A stretch of 64,000 nucleotides of DNA from Tangfeifania diversioriginum (GCF_900141875.1 NZ_FQZE01000016.1:1-64000); one strand, 5' to 3'; shown: positions 28,051 to 36,892, numbered from the stretch's first letter. Notes: generated by a model from the sequence alone, not told the origin. Numbers and translations are program-made.

Positions 28051-29043
28051 TTATGCGTTTAAAATTTGTTGCGCCAGTGCATGTGCATCTAATTGCAGAA
28101 TATTGCTACGCGACTGGTTTCTGTTTTTATAGCGGATTTTTTCTTCGTCGAAAAACTTAAAGAAGTGCTGAACCAGCAACGCCTTGCCTTCTGTATTCAG
28201 GGTTACACCGTTGGTAATGGGCGATGTGTGACTGTCGTTTACTTTTTTGGCCGAAAACAGTTTGAAAATTACTTCGTCGGCCCAGGTGCGGTAAGGTTCA
28301 ATAAAATCGAACACCATGCTTTTTTTGTTGTAATCGTCGCGGTGAAGAATGCCCACAAACGGGTCGAGTCCGGCCACAATCAGCGCTTTTTCTACGCGGC
28401 TGTACAAAATTCCGTAGGCATAATTCAGAAAAGCGTTGAACGGGTCGGTTGCCGGGCGGAAGCTGCGCCCGCTGAATCGGTATTTTTTGGCAAGTAATTT
28501 ACTTAGCACCCCAAAATAAATGCGCCCGGATGTTCCCTCAATTCCGCGGAGGGTATCGGCTATTTCGTCGGTTTTTTCTGCTTCGAGTGCCTGGATTTTT
28601 CCGGCCAGTTCTTCTATCCTGTCAATTTCCGGCTGCAATTCATCTGCTTTTTGTTCGCGGTGTTTTTTCAGGCGTTTCAAAAATTCAGACTGGTTTTGAA
28701 GCTTGCTCCCCACCAGGTGTTTGATTATTGTTACACCCTGTTTCCCCATGCTGGTTTCCAATTGTTTTTTGCGGATGCGCGTGGTACTGCCCAACCGGCT
28801 GTGCCAGAAACGCCCCACCGGGAACCCATCGCGTTCGAGCACCACTATATCGATGTTGTTTTTCATGGCCAGAATAATAGCATCGGAACTGACTGCCGCT
28901 CCTTTCGACAAAAGAATGGACGTGATTTTTTGGGAAGCGACGCACTGTTTCCGCGGCGGATTGTCTTCCACCGGCACACGTACCTCGAACATGTCGTCTT
29001 TCACATGTAGGTAAGTTCCCCAGGTATTAATGATTAGTTGCAT
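28051..29043 (-). CDS. cas1: CRISPR-associated endonuclease/integrase Cas1
   Basis: A 330-residue Cas1, the spacer integrase. The presumed metal ligands are Glu169 (RGIEGTSGRIYF), His234 (GILHRDD) and Glu249 (DFIEPYR), assigned by motif. The N-terminal beta domain and a long helical stretch (about 115-160) are normal for type I-B. The coding sequence is GC-rich: the line at 28801 has 34 of 60 G or C, in sharp contrast to the effector genes at 31-36.5 kb. Confidence 0.96.
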   Translation of the reverse strand: MQLIINTWGTYLHVKDDMFEVRVPVEDNPPRKQCVASQKITSILLSKGAAVSSDAIILAMKNNIDIVVLERDGFPVGRFWHSRLGSTTRIRKKQLETSMGKQGVTIIKHLVGSKLQNQSEFLKRLKKHREQKADELQPEIDRIEELAGKIQALEAEKTDEIADTLRGIEGTSGRIYFGVLSKLLAKKYRFSGRSFRPATDPFNAFLNYAYGILYSRVEKALIVAGLDPFVGILHRDDYNKKSMVFDFIEPYRTWADEVIFKLFSAKKVNDSHTSPITNGVTLNTEGKALLVQHFFKFFDEEKIRYKNRNQSRSNILQLDAHALAQQILNA

Positions 29044-29053
29044 AGTTATTATT

Positions 29054-29713
29054 TTACGGTATTTGCATTACTGTTCCAAAACCGCGGCTAACCGCTTTGC
29101 CGATTCCGGCATAACCCGGCAAAAAAGCGTTACACGAAAAGCGTCCTGCAAAAGCAATCATTTTTTTGTCTTTAAACAGGGTTTGTTTTTCGGTAAAAGC
29201 CCCGTTCACCAGAATCCGGTCTTCCACCCTGAACCCAACACCCTTGTAAAAACTGAGGATATTGTTTTGAACCGTTTTATCGAGAAAACCTTTTTTCTCC
29301 GGTTCAGGTAATTCAAGGTAGTGCTGAAAATTTTTCTGGTTTAGCCCCATCCACAACGTTTTAAAAGTGAAGTTGTATAATCCTTTGTTCACCGAAAGTT
29401 CATGGTTTTTCTGGCTGATGTTTTTTGAAAAAACAGGATAAGTTTCTGCCCCTATTCTGATTTCCTTAATTTTCAGAAAAAGTTCGGTGAGCAGATGGGC
29501 GCCTTCGGAAAATCCAATTAGCGCCGGCATGTTATCCACTACTTTGTATTGAATTAGCGGATAGGCATACCGCAACCGGCCATCTTCGAAGTGGTTGTGC
29601 AAAAGGGGAGAATGTTCGCGGAACAGATCACCAAAGTAACCGCGCAGTTTGTGGGCATCGCGCGTGGTTAACGAAATTTCGGGGAACCGGATAATAGTTT
29701 GAGTTAATTGCAT
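29054..29713 (-). CDS. cas6: CRISPR-associated endoribonuclease Cas6
   Basis: A 219-residue RAMP protein that cuts pre-crRNA within repeats, leaving the 8-nt ATTGAAAC handle. The C-terminal glycine-rich loop (YAGIGKAVSRGFGTVMQIP) is diagnostic. The gene is 10 bases upstream of cas1 and shares its higher GC content (line at 29521: 31 of 60). In the usual order it would lie close to the effector genes, but a transposase and palindromic repeats separate it from cas3 by 1.2 kb. Confidence 0.9.
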   Translation of the reverse strand: MQLTQTIIRFPEISLTTRDAHKLRGYFGDLFREHSPLLHNHFEDGRLRYAYPLIQYKVVDNMPALIGFSEGAHLLTELFLKIKEIRIGAETYPVFSKNISQKNHELSVNKGLYNFTFKTLWMGLNQKNFQHYLELPEPEKKGFLDKTVQNNILSFYKGVGFRVEDRILVNGAFTEKQTLFKDKKMIAFAGRFSCNAFLPGYAGIGKAVSRGFGTVMQIP

Positions 29714-29728
29714 AGCAGTTTGTTTTTG

Positions 29729-29859
29729 TCAGGCTCGCGCCTGATGATTGGCCTGGGACGATGCCCCAGGTTATGATATGGCAGGCTTTCAGCCTTACCC
29801 GGGGCTGTGCCCGACTTGGGACGATGCCCCAAGTTGTGATATGTCAGGCTTTCAGCCTG
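29729..29859. repeat. REP-like palindromic cluster next to the transposase (copies A and B)
   Basis: There is a TCAGGC-TCGC-GCCTGA hairpin (29729-29744), then copy A (29751-29796) and copy B (29814-29859). Each copy has a G-rich hairpin around GGGACGATGCCCC, a short linker (TTATGATATG or TTGTGATATG) and a second hairpin AGGCTTTCAGCCT. Copies A and B differ at a few bases, some of them compensatory (CCTGGG/CCCAGG versus ACTTGGG/CCCAAGT), as expected for conserved structure. Confidence 0.85.
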
Positions 29860-29860
29860 T

Positions 29861-29883
29861 GGAATGAATTTTCTATTCATTCC
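29861..29883. repeat. hairpin covering the transposase stop codon
   Basis: GGAATGAAT and ATTCATTCC form a perfect 9-bp stem with a TTTCT loop. The right arm encodes the last residues of the transposase and its stop codon lies at the loop edge. It could end transcription or be part of the recognised palindromic unit. Confidence 0.6.
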
Positions 29884-30331
29884 AGAAATAGTTAGGATCA
29901 TACTCAATGATATCATATTGCCTGACGAATTCTTCAACTTCTTCACGGAATGTATGTATTCCGTGATGTTTCTTTTGATTTGCAATGTAGCGTTTTACTA
30001 CATCGACTTTTGAGCTGCTAACCGAAAAAGCGCCGTAGCCTATCTGCCATTTGAACAGCTTTGTGCCGCCCTCGATGGTTTTTATCCATTTTGAGGATTC
30101 TTTTTTGACTTCTTCCACAATTTTTGCCAGTGCATAATTCTTTGATAACCTGAAAAGAATATGCGCATGATCGGGCACGGAATTGATGATTAATGCCGGA
30201 CTTTCATATTCCTTCAGTGTTCCTGCCAGGTAGGCGTGTACTTGTTTTTCGATGGCCGGAACAAGGTAGGGAATTCGTCTTTTTGTGCCGAAAACGAGGT
30301 GAATATACATTTGCGAAAGCGATTGGCCCAT
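29873..30331 (-). CDS. REP-associated tyrosine transposase (IS200/IS605-like Y1, RAYT)
   Basis: A 152-residue Y1 transposase. The HUH motif appears in VPDHAHILF and the catalytic Tyr in VKRYIANQKKHHGIHTF. Single-copy Y1 proteins flanked by palindromic repeats instead of IS ends are RAYTs, which bind and nick REP sequences. Copies of such repeats lie on both sides here (29751, 29814, 30563, 30657). It sits inside the cas operon between cas3 and cas6 and in the same direction, so the upstream cas message must read through it or cas6-cas1-cas2-cas4 must have another promoter. Confidence 0.88.
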   Translation of the reverse strand: MGQSLSQMYIHLVFGTKRRIPYLVPAIEKQVHAYLAGTLKEYESPALIINSVPDHAHILFRLSKNYALAKIVEEVKKESSKWIKTIEGGTKLFKWQIGYGAFSVSSSKVDVVKRYIANQKKHHGIHTFREEVEEFVRQYDIIEYDPNYFWNE

Positions 30332-30562
30332 AACAGGTGGATTTTATTTGTATTTATGATATTTTCTGCAGCATGGCAGGATAACCGTAATGATAGTTCG
30401 ATATGGGAAGATGTTCAGACCCGGATCGGCAGGCAGACCGGGCCGCAGTGCGCTTACTGCGGGTAGCAGACAGCCTTGGGCGATGGACAGTCATGAAGGA
30501 GCGTGCTGCCATGTAGAGGTGCGTTGACATAAGATAGGGATCTGGCCTAGAGTGGTTCCCCG
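30332..30562. other. non-coding, GC-rich structured stretch upstream of the transposase
   Basis: No convincing gene is seen. The part from about 30410 to 30480 is much richer in GC than its surroundings and contains a perfect hairpin CCGCAGT-GCGCTT-ACTGCGG (30443-30462) and CCCGG/CCGGG arms at 30421-30441. It may be decayed palindromic repeat or the leader of the transposase gene. Confidence 0.5.
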
Positions 30563-30608
30563 GCCTGGGACGATGCCCCAGGTTATGATATGTCAGGCTT
30601 TCAGCCTG
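30563..30608. repeat. REP-like palindromic unit, copy C
   Basis: Almost identical to copy A at 29751: a hairpin around GGGACGATGCCCC, the linker TTATGATATG and the hairpin AGGCTTTCAGCCT. It is in the same orientation, on the other side of the transposase. Confidence 0.85.
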
Positions 30609-30656
30609 AAGGGAAATGGAGAGCACCCGGACCAGATACACTGCTCTGTAACCCAA

Positions 30657-30723
30657 AAGGCTGAAAGCCTTTGACAGCAAAACTATGGGCATCGCCCATA
30701 GCATAACCGGGCTAAAAGCCCGA
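30657..30723. repeat. diverged REP-like unit, copy D, inverted
   Basis: Three small hairpins occur in series: AGGCTGAAAGCCT, CTATGGGCATCGCCCATAG and CGGGCTAAAAGCCCG, joined by GCATAACC. This is the reverse arrangement of copies A to C with diverged but still self-complementary arms. A further AGCCTGAAAGGCT hairpin lies near 30779. The remaining sequence up to cas3 (30724-30937) holds no gene I can support. Confidence 0.75.
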
Positions 30724-30937
30724 AACTCCCCGCCCGGCGCCGGCCCACTTACATTACCGACCATCATCTGATAATCAGCCTGAAAGGCTGAAATAATAAT
30801 TGCTCTTTTTAATCGCATCTCTTTCATTTTCTCATCCAGGTTTTCCCGGATATTATAACATAAACACCGCCTCGTCTTTTTGCGGGGTGCGGATGAAGCC
30901 GGTTGTTGTGTTGTAATAATCATCTATGAAATATTCA

Positions 30938-33172
30938 TTATATGATTATTGTAGAATTATTACCGTTCTGATTATTAAACACTAACCCAACGTCATTAAA
31001 ATATGTATAGTTAACATACTTAAATCCATCAGAATCGGAAGGCGCTTTAGCTGCCATATAACGTTTTCTGTTAATCGACAATTCAAATTTCACTTTTTCA
31101 TGCTTTTGTAATTTCTTAGTCTGAAGTTCTTCATAAAACTGAAATGGAATAACACTTACAGTATCCAATCCATCTCTTGTCATCGCTTCCTCACTATTTG
31201 AAGGGCAGTCTCCTAAAAAATAATAAGTGGATTGAACGTTGTAATAAGCCTTCCAGCCATCCTTAAATGATAATCTTTGGGTGACATCGATATCTTTGTA
31301 AACTTCATCCACAAGGTTTAGAAATTCACCTTCTGTTATTTTCGAATAATGATGCTCTGATAAAACTCTAAATGTTTTATCTAGAATGTCTGTTTCTGTA
31401 TAAACAAATTCTTCTGAAACTTTTGAATGTTGATGGACAATTACTTTGCTATCTTTTTTAGAATTTCTTATTCGGTTGATTCTTCCTGCTCTTTGAACAA
31501 TTGCATCAACTGGGGCATTTTCTGTAAAAAGAATATCAAAATCAATATCCAAAGAAACTTCAACAACTTGTGTAGCTATTAATAAAACTGGTTCTCCTTT
31601 ATCTTCTATATATGAAATTTGACTTTCAATATTCTTACGGTCTTTCTGAATGAATCTCGAATGAAAGCAAATGCAATTCTTATTTATTTTCTCTGCCATT
31701 GGCTTCAATTGTTGATAAAGTTCAATAGCCTGATCCACTGTGTTTACTACCACCAATACTTTTAAATAATTTCTTAATGCAATTTTTATTTCATGAATAT
31801 TTTCCTGAATGGTAATTTTACGTATCTCAAAAAGGTTTCGACTTGATTGCAATAACTCAGCATCCTGAATCAAAGAATAATTGCTTTTTCCGCCAAGTGC
31901 TTCGTTCAACAAACTCCTTAACTTCGACGGCATTGTTGCCGACATGATGAAAAAACGGGCATTTAGTTTTTCCCGCAAGAATTTTATGGTTTGAAGAATT
32001 AATGCCAGCGTATAAGGAGAATACAAATGTATCTCATCAATAATTATACTGGCATTTCTGCAATGGAAGCTTTTAATCTCCCAAAAACCTAAATTAAAAC
32101 CTTGTGTAAGCAATTGATCAATAGTGCAAACAGTAATATTACTGAAAAATGTTCTATCTCTGAGGTATTTTCTTGTATCGTAATTATTGTCAATTTCTTT
32201 TTGGTACAAAAGAGCAGAGGAATGAACTACCGAACAATTTTGATTCCCAAAATAACCTGCTAGACGTTTGTAAATCGCATTGGATGTAACACGAGTTGGA
32301 AGGCAATAAATAATTTTATCATATTCATTCTTTTGCGACGCCCAGATCAAACTGGCTTCCGTCTTACCACTTCCTGTCGGTGCTATAGCTAGAACATTTG
32401 AATTTTTTTTACTTTCAAGTTGAAATTTTCGGAAAGAGAGTTTATCGATTTTCTTTCCTTCTTTTTCTAACTTTTCCTGCAAAGCATCCAGAAGTAAAGT
32501 TTCATCAAAAAGAAATGATTTTGATAAATTAAAATGACCTGATGCTGACCAATCTGAGATATTAAGTACTGCTTTTGCATTGATATATTCGAGGCGAGAT
32601 TTTTCGTTCCATAGTTGCTTATTTAAATCATAAAAAGGCTGAAATACTCTCGACTTGTAATCATCCGGATTAAAAACTGAAAGTTTCTGTAATGTACCTT
32701 CTCTTATTTGCGCTTGTATAGTGTCCTTTTCCTTTAACTTAAACGCTACATATTCAAACCATGCTTTAATAAGTTCATAATTTAACTCAAGCTTTTTAAA
32801 TTGATGGTTATCAAAAAGTTCACTATTTAAATGTTTATGATGTGAATAAATAGCTGCTGCAAATTGTGATTCCTGTTTTAGAAATGACTTACAAAAATAT
32901 AGGCAAAAAGCTCCTGACAATAATTCATGCCTCACATTCTCATATTTATGTCCACTCAGCATTCGCTGGAAATTATCAGAAATCTTTCCTGCGTCATGAA
33001 ACAAACACATAATAAATGCACTCTCCCAAAAAGTTTCAGGAAGTTCTGGATATCGCTCCTGCAGTTTCAGTAAAGATCGCAAAACATTTTCAGTATGTTC
33101 TACAAGTGTTTCAGATTCAACTTTACCCGAATTTTTATCCTTTTTGTATTTTGCTAAAACGTGATCAAGCAT
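30938..33172 (-). CDS. cas3: CRISPR-associated helicase/nuclease Cas3
   Basis: A 744-residue Cas3. The HD nuclease domain comes first (His26, HD pair at 59-60 in CLFHDAGKI, SHHKH later). The SF2 helicase follows: APTGSGKTEASL (Walker A, about residue 268), IIIDEIHLYSP, MSATMP and QRAGRINR. It degrades target DNA after Cascade recruitment. It starts 2 bases after cas5 and ends 0.6 kb before the transposase. The sequence is AT-rich (line at 31501: 18 of 60 G or C), like cas5, cas7 and cas8. Confidence 0.95.
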   Translation of the reverse strand: MLDHVLAKYKKDKNSGKVESETLVEHTENVLRSLLKLQERYPELPETFWESAFIMCLFHDAGKISDNFQRMLSGHKYENVRHELLSGAFCLYFCKSFLKQESQFAAAIYSHHKHLNSELFDNHQFKKLELNYELIKAWFEYVAFKLKEKDTIQAQIREGTLQKLSVFNPDDYKSRVFQPFYDLNKQLWNEKSRLEYINAKAVLNISDWSASGHFNLSKSFLFDETLLLDALQEKLEKEGKKIDKLSFRKFQLESKKNSNVLAIAPTGSGKTEASLIWASQKNEYDKIIYCLPTRVTSNAIYKRLAGYFGNQNCSVVHSSALLYQKEIDNNYDTRKYLRDRTFFSNITVCTIDQLLTQGFNLGFWEIKSFHCRNASIIIDEIHLYSPYTLALILQTIKFLREKLNARFFIMSATMPSKLRSLLNEALGGKSNYSLIQDAELLQSSRNLFEIRKITIQENIHEIKIALRNYLKVLVVVNTVDQAIELYQQLKPMAEKINKNCICFHSRFIQKDRKNIESQISYIEDKGEPVLLIATQVVEVSLDIDFDILFTENAPVDAIVQRAGRINRIRNSKKDSKVIVHQHSKVSEEFVYTETDILDKTFRVLSEHHYSKITEGEFLNLVDEVYKDIDVTQRLSFKDGWKAYYNVQSTYYFLGDCPSNSEEAMTRDGLDTVSVIPFQFYEELQTKKLQKHEKVKFELSINRKRYMAAKAPSDSDGFKYVNYTYFNDVGLVFNNQNGNNSTIII

Positions 33173-33174
33173 GA

Positions 33175-33885
33175 TTAAATTGAAAATAATGGAATTTGTA
33201 TTTCTTTGTATATCACACCTCGTTTTGATAATCCTTTAATATGTACTCCGGAACCTATAAATGAAAACTCTTTTCGCTTGACAACTTTTCGTACTCCATA
33301 ATTTGAATCGTATTCAAAAGCTACCGGAATTTCGTAACTTAACGGATCTATTCCATCTTTTAATGAAAATTCCAATCCATTGGGTTGGTCCAAAACTTCA
33401 TTCATTATATTTCCTTCTACCAGACAGTTTTTTAGTTCATTACATTCTATAAAATCTTTGATAACAGAAACTTGTATCACTTTTGCCAGTGAATCTGAAT
33501 TACCTAATGTTAATGCGAAAACTGGGTTTTTAAAAGCCTGTTGTAACTTTTCGATTTTAGATTGATTCTCAGAGACAAGAGCCAGAACGAAAAGACCATT
33601 AAAAAGTATTTCACGAGTCAATATATCCGAAATAAATGCTTTACCTTTTAATTTTTGGTATTTCCATAAATCATTTGATTTGCCACGTGTATAACCGCTT
33701 ATTCCAAATTCGAATTCCGATTCAAAAAAATCCTGACTTTCTTTAGGGCTCAAACCTAAAGCTGCTCCTGCCAACCCAATTAATGTGGTTGGCGGAGGCA
33801 GCTCATACGTTTTATGGAAGTTTTGAAATTCCGGATTTCGAAAAGAACAGCTTTGACATGCTAATTCAATTATTAAACATTGCAT
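33175..33885 (-). CDS. cas5: CRISPR-associated protein Cas5, type I-B
   Basis: A 236-residue RAMP subunit capping the crRNA 5' handle in Cascade. The N-terminus shows the Cas5 pattern: hydrophobic strand (CLIIELACQSCSFRNPEFQNFHKTY in sense, first strand and loop), then PPPTTLIGLAGAALGLS. Three bases separate it from cas7 and two from cas3. Subfamily assignment to I-B rests on the Cst1/Cst2-type neighbours. Confidence 0.88.
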   Translation of the reverse strand: MQCLIIELACQSCSFRNPEFQNFHKTYELPPPTTLIGLAGAALGLSPKESQDFFESEFEFGISGYTRGKSNDLWKYQKLKGKAFISDILTREILFNGLFVLALVSENQSKIEKLQQAFKNPVFALTLGNSDSLAKVIQVSVIKDFIECNELKNCLVEGNIMNEVLDQPNGLEFSLKDGIDPLSYEIPVAFEYDSNYGVRKVVKRKEFSFIGSGVHIKGLSKRGVIYKEIQIPLFSI

Positions 33886-33888
33886 TTT

Positions 33889-34806
33889 TTATTCTTTGTA
33901 ATGTTTGTCTATCCAATTTCTGATCCTTTCGAAACCTTCACTTAACGATTGCATTTCATCGCTATTCCTAAAGATGGCAGATTGCCCAGCTAAAACATAC
34001 TCTTCTACAAATCGATCATAGTCCGATGCCACCTGATTAAGTTCTGCTATGTTAATTTTATTATTATCAACCACTTGCACTGCTTCAAGAAAAATCGGAT
34101 TTTTCGCTTTCATGTAAGCTGCAGCCACAAATTTTGGAGAAATATCAGCCAAAAAACGTGTTTGCCTTCCGCTTGACCATAAATTTTGAAATGCATCTAA
34201 AAACCCCAGAACTCTTTTCTTTTTTTCTTCTGAAGAGAGTTCACCATCCTCTTCAAATCCCTGTCCACTGCCAATCCGGTCTAATTCAATTAAAACGGTT
34301 CCTTTGTAAAAACCGGAATGAATTTCAGTTTCAAAAATATTGGGTTGAATATCTTCCCCTTTGGCTGTTTGGTGTCCCTTACCCATAAAATTGGTAGCAT
34401 AATCCAAATCACCTTTGTATGAAGAAAGTCCCAGCAAACTTTCAACCCGAACCGGAGAAATTCGGATGGTGGATTTTCCCTTCTCCCCATCTTTACCTGG
34501 TGAAGCATCCATATAACCGAATAAATCATCATCAATGAATTCAACGGGATTCATCATGGTTTTTGGAGCTCCTTTTTTAGCGCTTGCTTCCTGGATGTTT
34601 GAAATATTCCATCCCAAAGATTCAAGCTGGTTACGAATTGCTCTTCTTATTGCCTGCGAAGAAACATAAGGAAGTTGTTCTTCATTGGCTAATGTTACTT
34701 TTTTAATGGGATTGATGTTGTCCACTTCCTTATCTGCTCCATTCAAAGAAGCAAAGGATACTTTACTTAAGTAAGTAATTGTAATACTGTTTGGTTTTAA
34801 TTCCAT
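33889..34806 (-). CDS. cas7: CRISPR-associated protein Cas7 (Cst2/DevR family)
   Basis: A 305-residue backbone subunit of Cascade. The start is typical of Cst2/DevR (ITITYLSKVSFASLNGADKE) with the SSQAIRRAIRNQLESLGW helix after the first strands. Six or so copies normally coat the crRNA spacer. It starts 2 bases after cas8 and is followed by cas5 after 3 bases, so the three are tightly coupled. Confidence 0.9.
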   Translation of the reverse strand: MELKPNSITITYLSKVSFASLNGADKEVDNINPIKKVTLANEEQLPYVSSQAIRRAIRNQLESLGWNISNIQEASAKKGAPKTMMNPVEFIDDDLFGYMDASPGKDGEKGKSTIRISPVRVESLLGLSSYKGDLDYATNFMGKGHQTAKGEDIQPNIFETEIHSGFYKGTVLIELDRIGSGQGFEEDGELSSEEKKKRVLGFLDAFQNLWSSGRQTRFLADISPKFVAAAYMKAKNPIFLEAVQVVDNNKINIAELNQVASDYDRFVEEYVLAGQSAIFRNSDEMQSLSEGFERIRNWIDKHYKE

Positions 34807-34808
34807 GA

Positions 34809-36548
34809 TTATGCAGTTTTTTCGGTTTTTTTAATTGGCTGAATGGCCGGATTTAAAATATTTAATGCTCCTATTATTAAGAATTGTTTAATGCTGTAAT
34901 AATTCTGTTCATTGATTTTACCGGCTAATTCTTCGTTAACAGTTAAACCATATTTAAAATCAATGCGAATGAGTTCATCCAAAAACTGTTTTTGGGTTCT
35001 GGCTTTGCGTAGGGTAATCAAATCCCCACGTCCTCTTTTTGCATTTGCAGCTTCACTTTGAGAAGCATCCTGGTGTCGCATTTTAACACCAATTTGCTTT
35101 CCAAGTGTAATGGCCGCGTTCTGAAGTGATTCTTCCATAGTTTTAATTTTTAATTCATATAATTGGGTAAATAAAAAAAGTTGTTTAAAGTCTTTAAATC
35201 CTATTGGTTCATTAATGCAGAGGTAATTATAACTTCTGAAAAACAAATCTTCAATTGATGGCAGGATACTTTTAAGTTCCAGAATTTCCCTGCTTATTTG
35301 ATTACGTAAAATCCGTTCAAGCCGATATTTATTACTTGCTGCCCTCTCACTTGGTTTTAATAGTTTCAAACTCGATAAAAAGCGACTAAAAACAATTCCG
35401 CTTTTTTCGACATCATGAAATAATTTAAACAGGGGTGTGAGCCTGTTAAGATTTTCGTAAGTATTTGGTCTCATTGTAGAAGCGAAACTTTCCGCTTTAA
35501 AAGATTCAATTGCAAGTGGTGGAATTTTTGTCATTACTTCTCCAAATAATTCATCGTCTGCAAATTGATTTTCTGAGATATTACCATATTTTAATATCGC
35601 TTTCTTGTACATGGAATATATCAATGCAATTGCAACTTCAAACTGTTCAGTAAATGAGTCTTTCTCAATTTCTTCAGCAAATTTTATATTGCTAACAAAT
35701 TCCTTTTTCCTTAATACTGGTGTTGAATCCTGAATTTCTATTTTACTGATTAATTCATTAAGATTTTTTAGGTTGTCAGAAGAAACTAAATAGATATGAA
35801 TTGTGTCACGCAATTTATTAGAGTAATGATAGTAAGCATTTACAGGAGAAAACATACTTAGGTATCTGGTTTTCCAACTTATTTTTTTGTCACCTGCTGA
35901 CAAATAAGAGTTAAAATTAAATAACCCCGAAAAGAAAGGAGAGATATTTGTAACATCAACAAGTTCATCGTAAGACTCTCCTGTAAGATAGCATTTTCTG
36001 TCCCCTTCATTTAAAAAACTTTCCTTTAGTTTTGGTATTCTGGTAATCTTTGTATAAGGCTCATAGTAAAGTTTACTCAGTATTTTTAATCCAGAAGTTT
36101 CAAAAAAATTTACAAATTTTGCGAGTTCTTCCGGATCGCTTTTTTCCAATTTTTTAGCATTTGTCCAACCTTTTTCATGCCTTGTTACACCTTGCGCATT
36201 GTTGGTTAACAAATGAGTTAATCCATAGGTGTACATTCTGGGAAATGGAAAGAACTTATTTTCTGCACGATCATAAAAGATGTTACATTCTTGAAACTTT
36301 TCAGCATTTTCTTGCTGTTTTATTGTATAAGTATCATACACTTCTTTTCCCATCCAATAGTAAATATCATCTAATAACTGTGGAAGCTTGTCAGAAGTAA
36401 TCGTCAATTTATTATTTGTAAGTTCAAATTCAAATGGGAAATCGAAAAAATCTTCATTCTTTGCTTTAACGAGATATTTATATAACCCTATTATCCCATT
36501 GTTTAAAAGTGTGTGTCCGGTTCTCTTAAATTCAATCTCGGTTATCAT
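34809..36548 (-). CDS. cas8b1: CRISPR-associated protein Cas8b1 (Cst1-like large subunit)
   Basis: A 579-residue large subunit that recognises PAM and recruits Cas3. The N-terminus (TGHTLLNNGIIGLYKYLV) and the region around KCYLTGESYDELVDVTNISPFF resemble Cst1 proteins. Many Cst1 members carry CXXC pairs; here I see one Cys at that place and no pair, so a zinc site is probably lost. It is the first gene of the minus-strand cas operon. Composition is AT-rich (line at 35701: 16 of 60 G or C). The call depends strongly on the position before cas7. Confidence 0.82.
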   Translation of the reverse strand: MITEIEFKRTGHTLLNNGIIGLYKYLVKAKNEDFFDFPFEFELTNNKLTITSDKLPQLLDDIYYWMGKEVYDTYTIKQQENAEKFQECNIFYDRAENKFFPFPRMYTYGLTHLLTNNAQGVTRHEKGWTNAKKLEKSDPEELAKFVNFFETSGLKILSKLYYEPYTKITRIPKLKESFLNEGDRKCYLTGESYDELVDVTNISPFFSGLFNFNSYLSAGDKKISWKTRYLSMFSPVNAYYHYSNKLRDTIHIYLVSSDNLKNLNELISKIEIQDSTPVLRKKEFVSNIKFAEEIEKDSFTEQFEVAIALIYSMYKKAILKYGNISENQFADDELFGEVMTKIPPLAIESFKAESFASTMRPNTYENLNRLTPLFKLFHDVEKSGIVFSRFLSSLKLLKPSERAASNKYRLERILRNQISREILELKSILPSIEDLFFRSYNYLCINEPIGFKDFKQLFLFTQLYELKIKTMEESLQNAAITLGKQIGVKMRHQDASQSEAANAKRGRGDLITLRKARTQKQFLDELIRIDFKYGLTVNEELAGKINEQNYYSIKQFLIIGALNILNPAIQPIKKTEKTA

Positions 36549-36892
36549 AGTTTTATCAACTTAAAATGTTTGATTCGTGGTGCTGTATTTTAATTTCTTC
36601 AAAATAAAAATTCTCTAAAAATCATTTACTTTTCCCCTCACTTTGCCATTCGCCGATTTTTAGAAGTGTATTTAGCATGATGCTTATTATTTATTGATTC
36701 AGTTATTAAAACTTTGCTGCTCAACTTCCTCTCAAATACTTTGCTGTTCCCGGTGCCTGGTCGAAATTCGCTCAGCCTGCCGGGGGTTTATTTTCGTTTT
36801 GAACAATAAATTTATAAAAACAAAATAAAAAATCAAACTTATGTTGATAACTTTGAAAATTGATTACTAAAGACTTATAGTACCATGACCGG
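36549..36892. other. 344-base AT-rich region upstream of cas8
   Basis: No gene is seen. It must hold the cas8 promoter on the minus strand, but no clean TAnnTTTG box was found. Near 36750-36785 a short GC-richer patch with CCCGG and CCGGG arms stands out and may be foreign or a remnant. The edge of the AT-rich block falls here. Confidence 0.5.

Noticed and set aside
29704-29985. 93-codon minus-strand frame next to cas6
   Set aside because: Its peptide repeats AESLTYHNLGHRP, which is the translated REP-like unit; it overlaps the RAYT gene 3' end.
30430-30560. Possible group II intron or other catalytic RNA
   Set aside because: Some GC-rich hairpins are present but no domain V-like hairpin, intron-encoded protein or conserved 5' GTGYG boundary could be recognised.
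30354-30923. 189-codon minus-strand frame between the RAYT gene and cas3
   Set aside because: It runs through REP-like units and the GC-rich hairpin region, has no recognisable domain and contains the same AESLTYHNLGHRP peptide.
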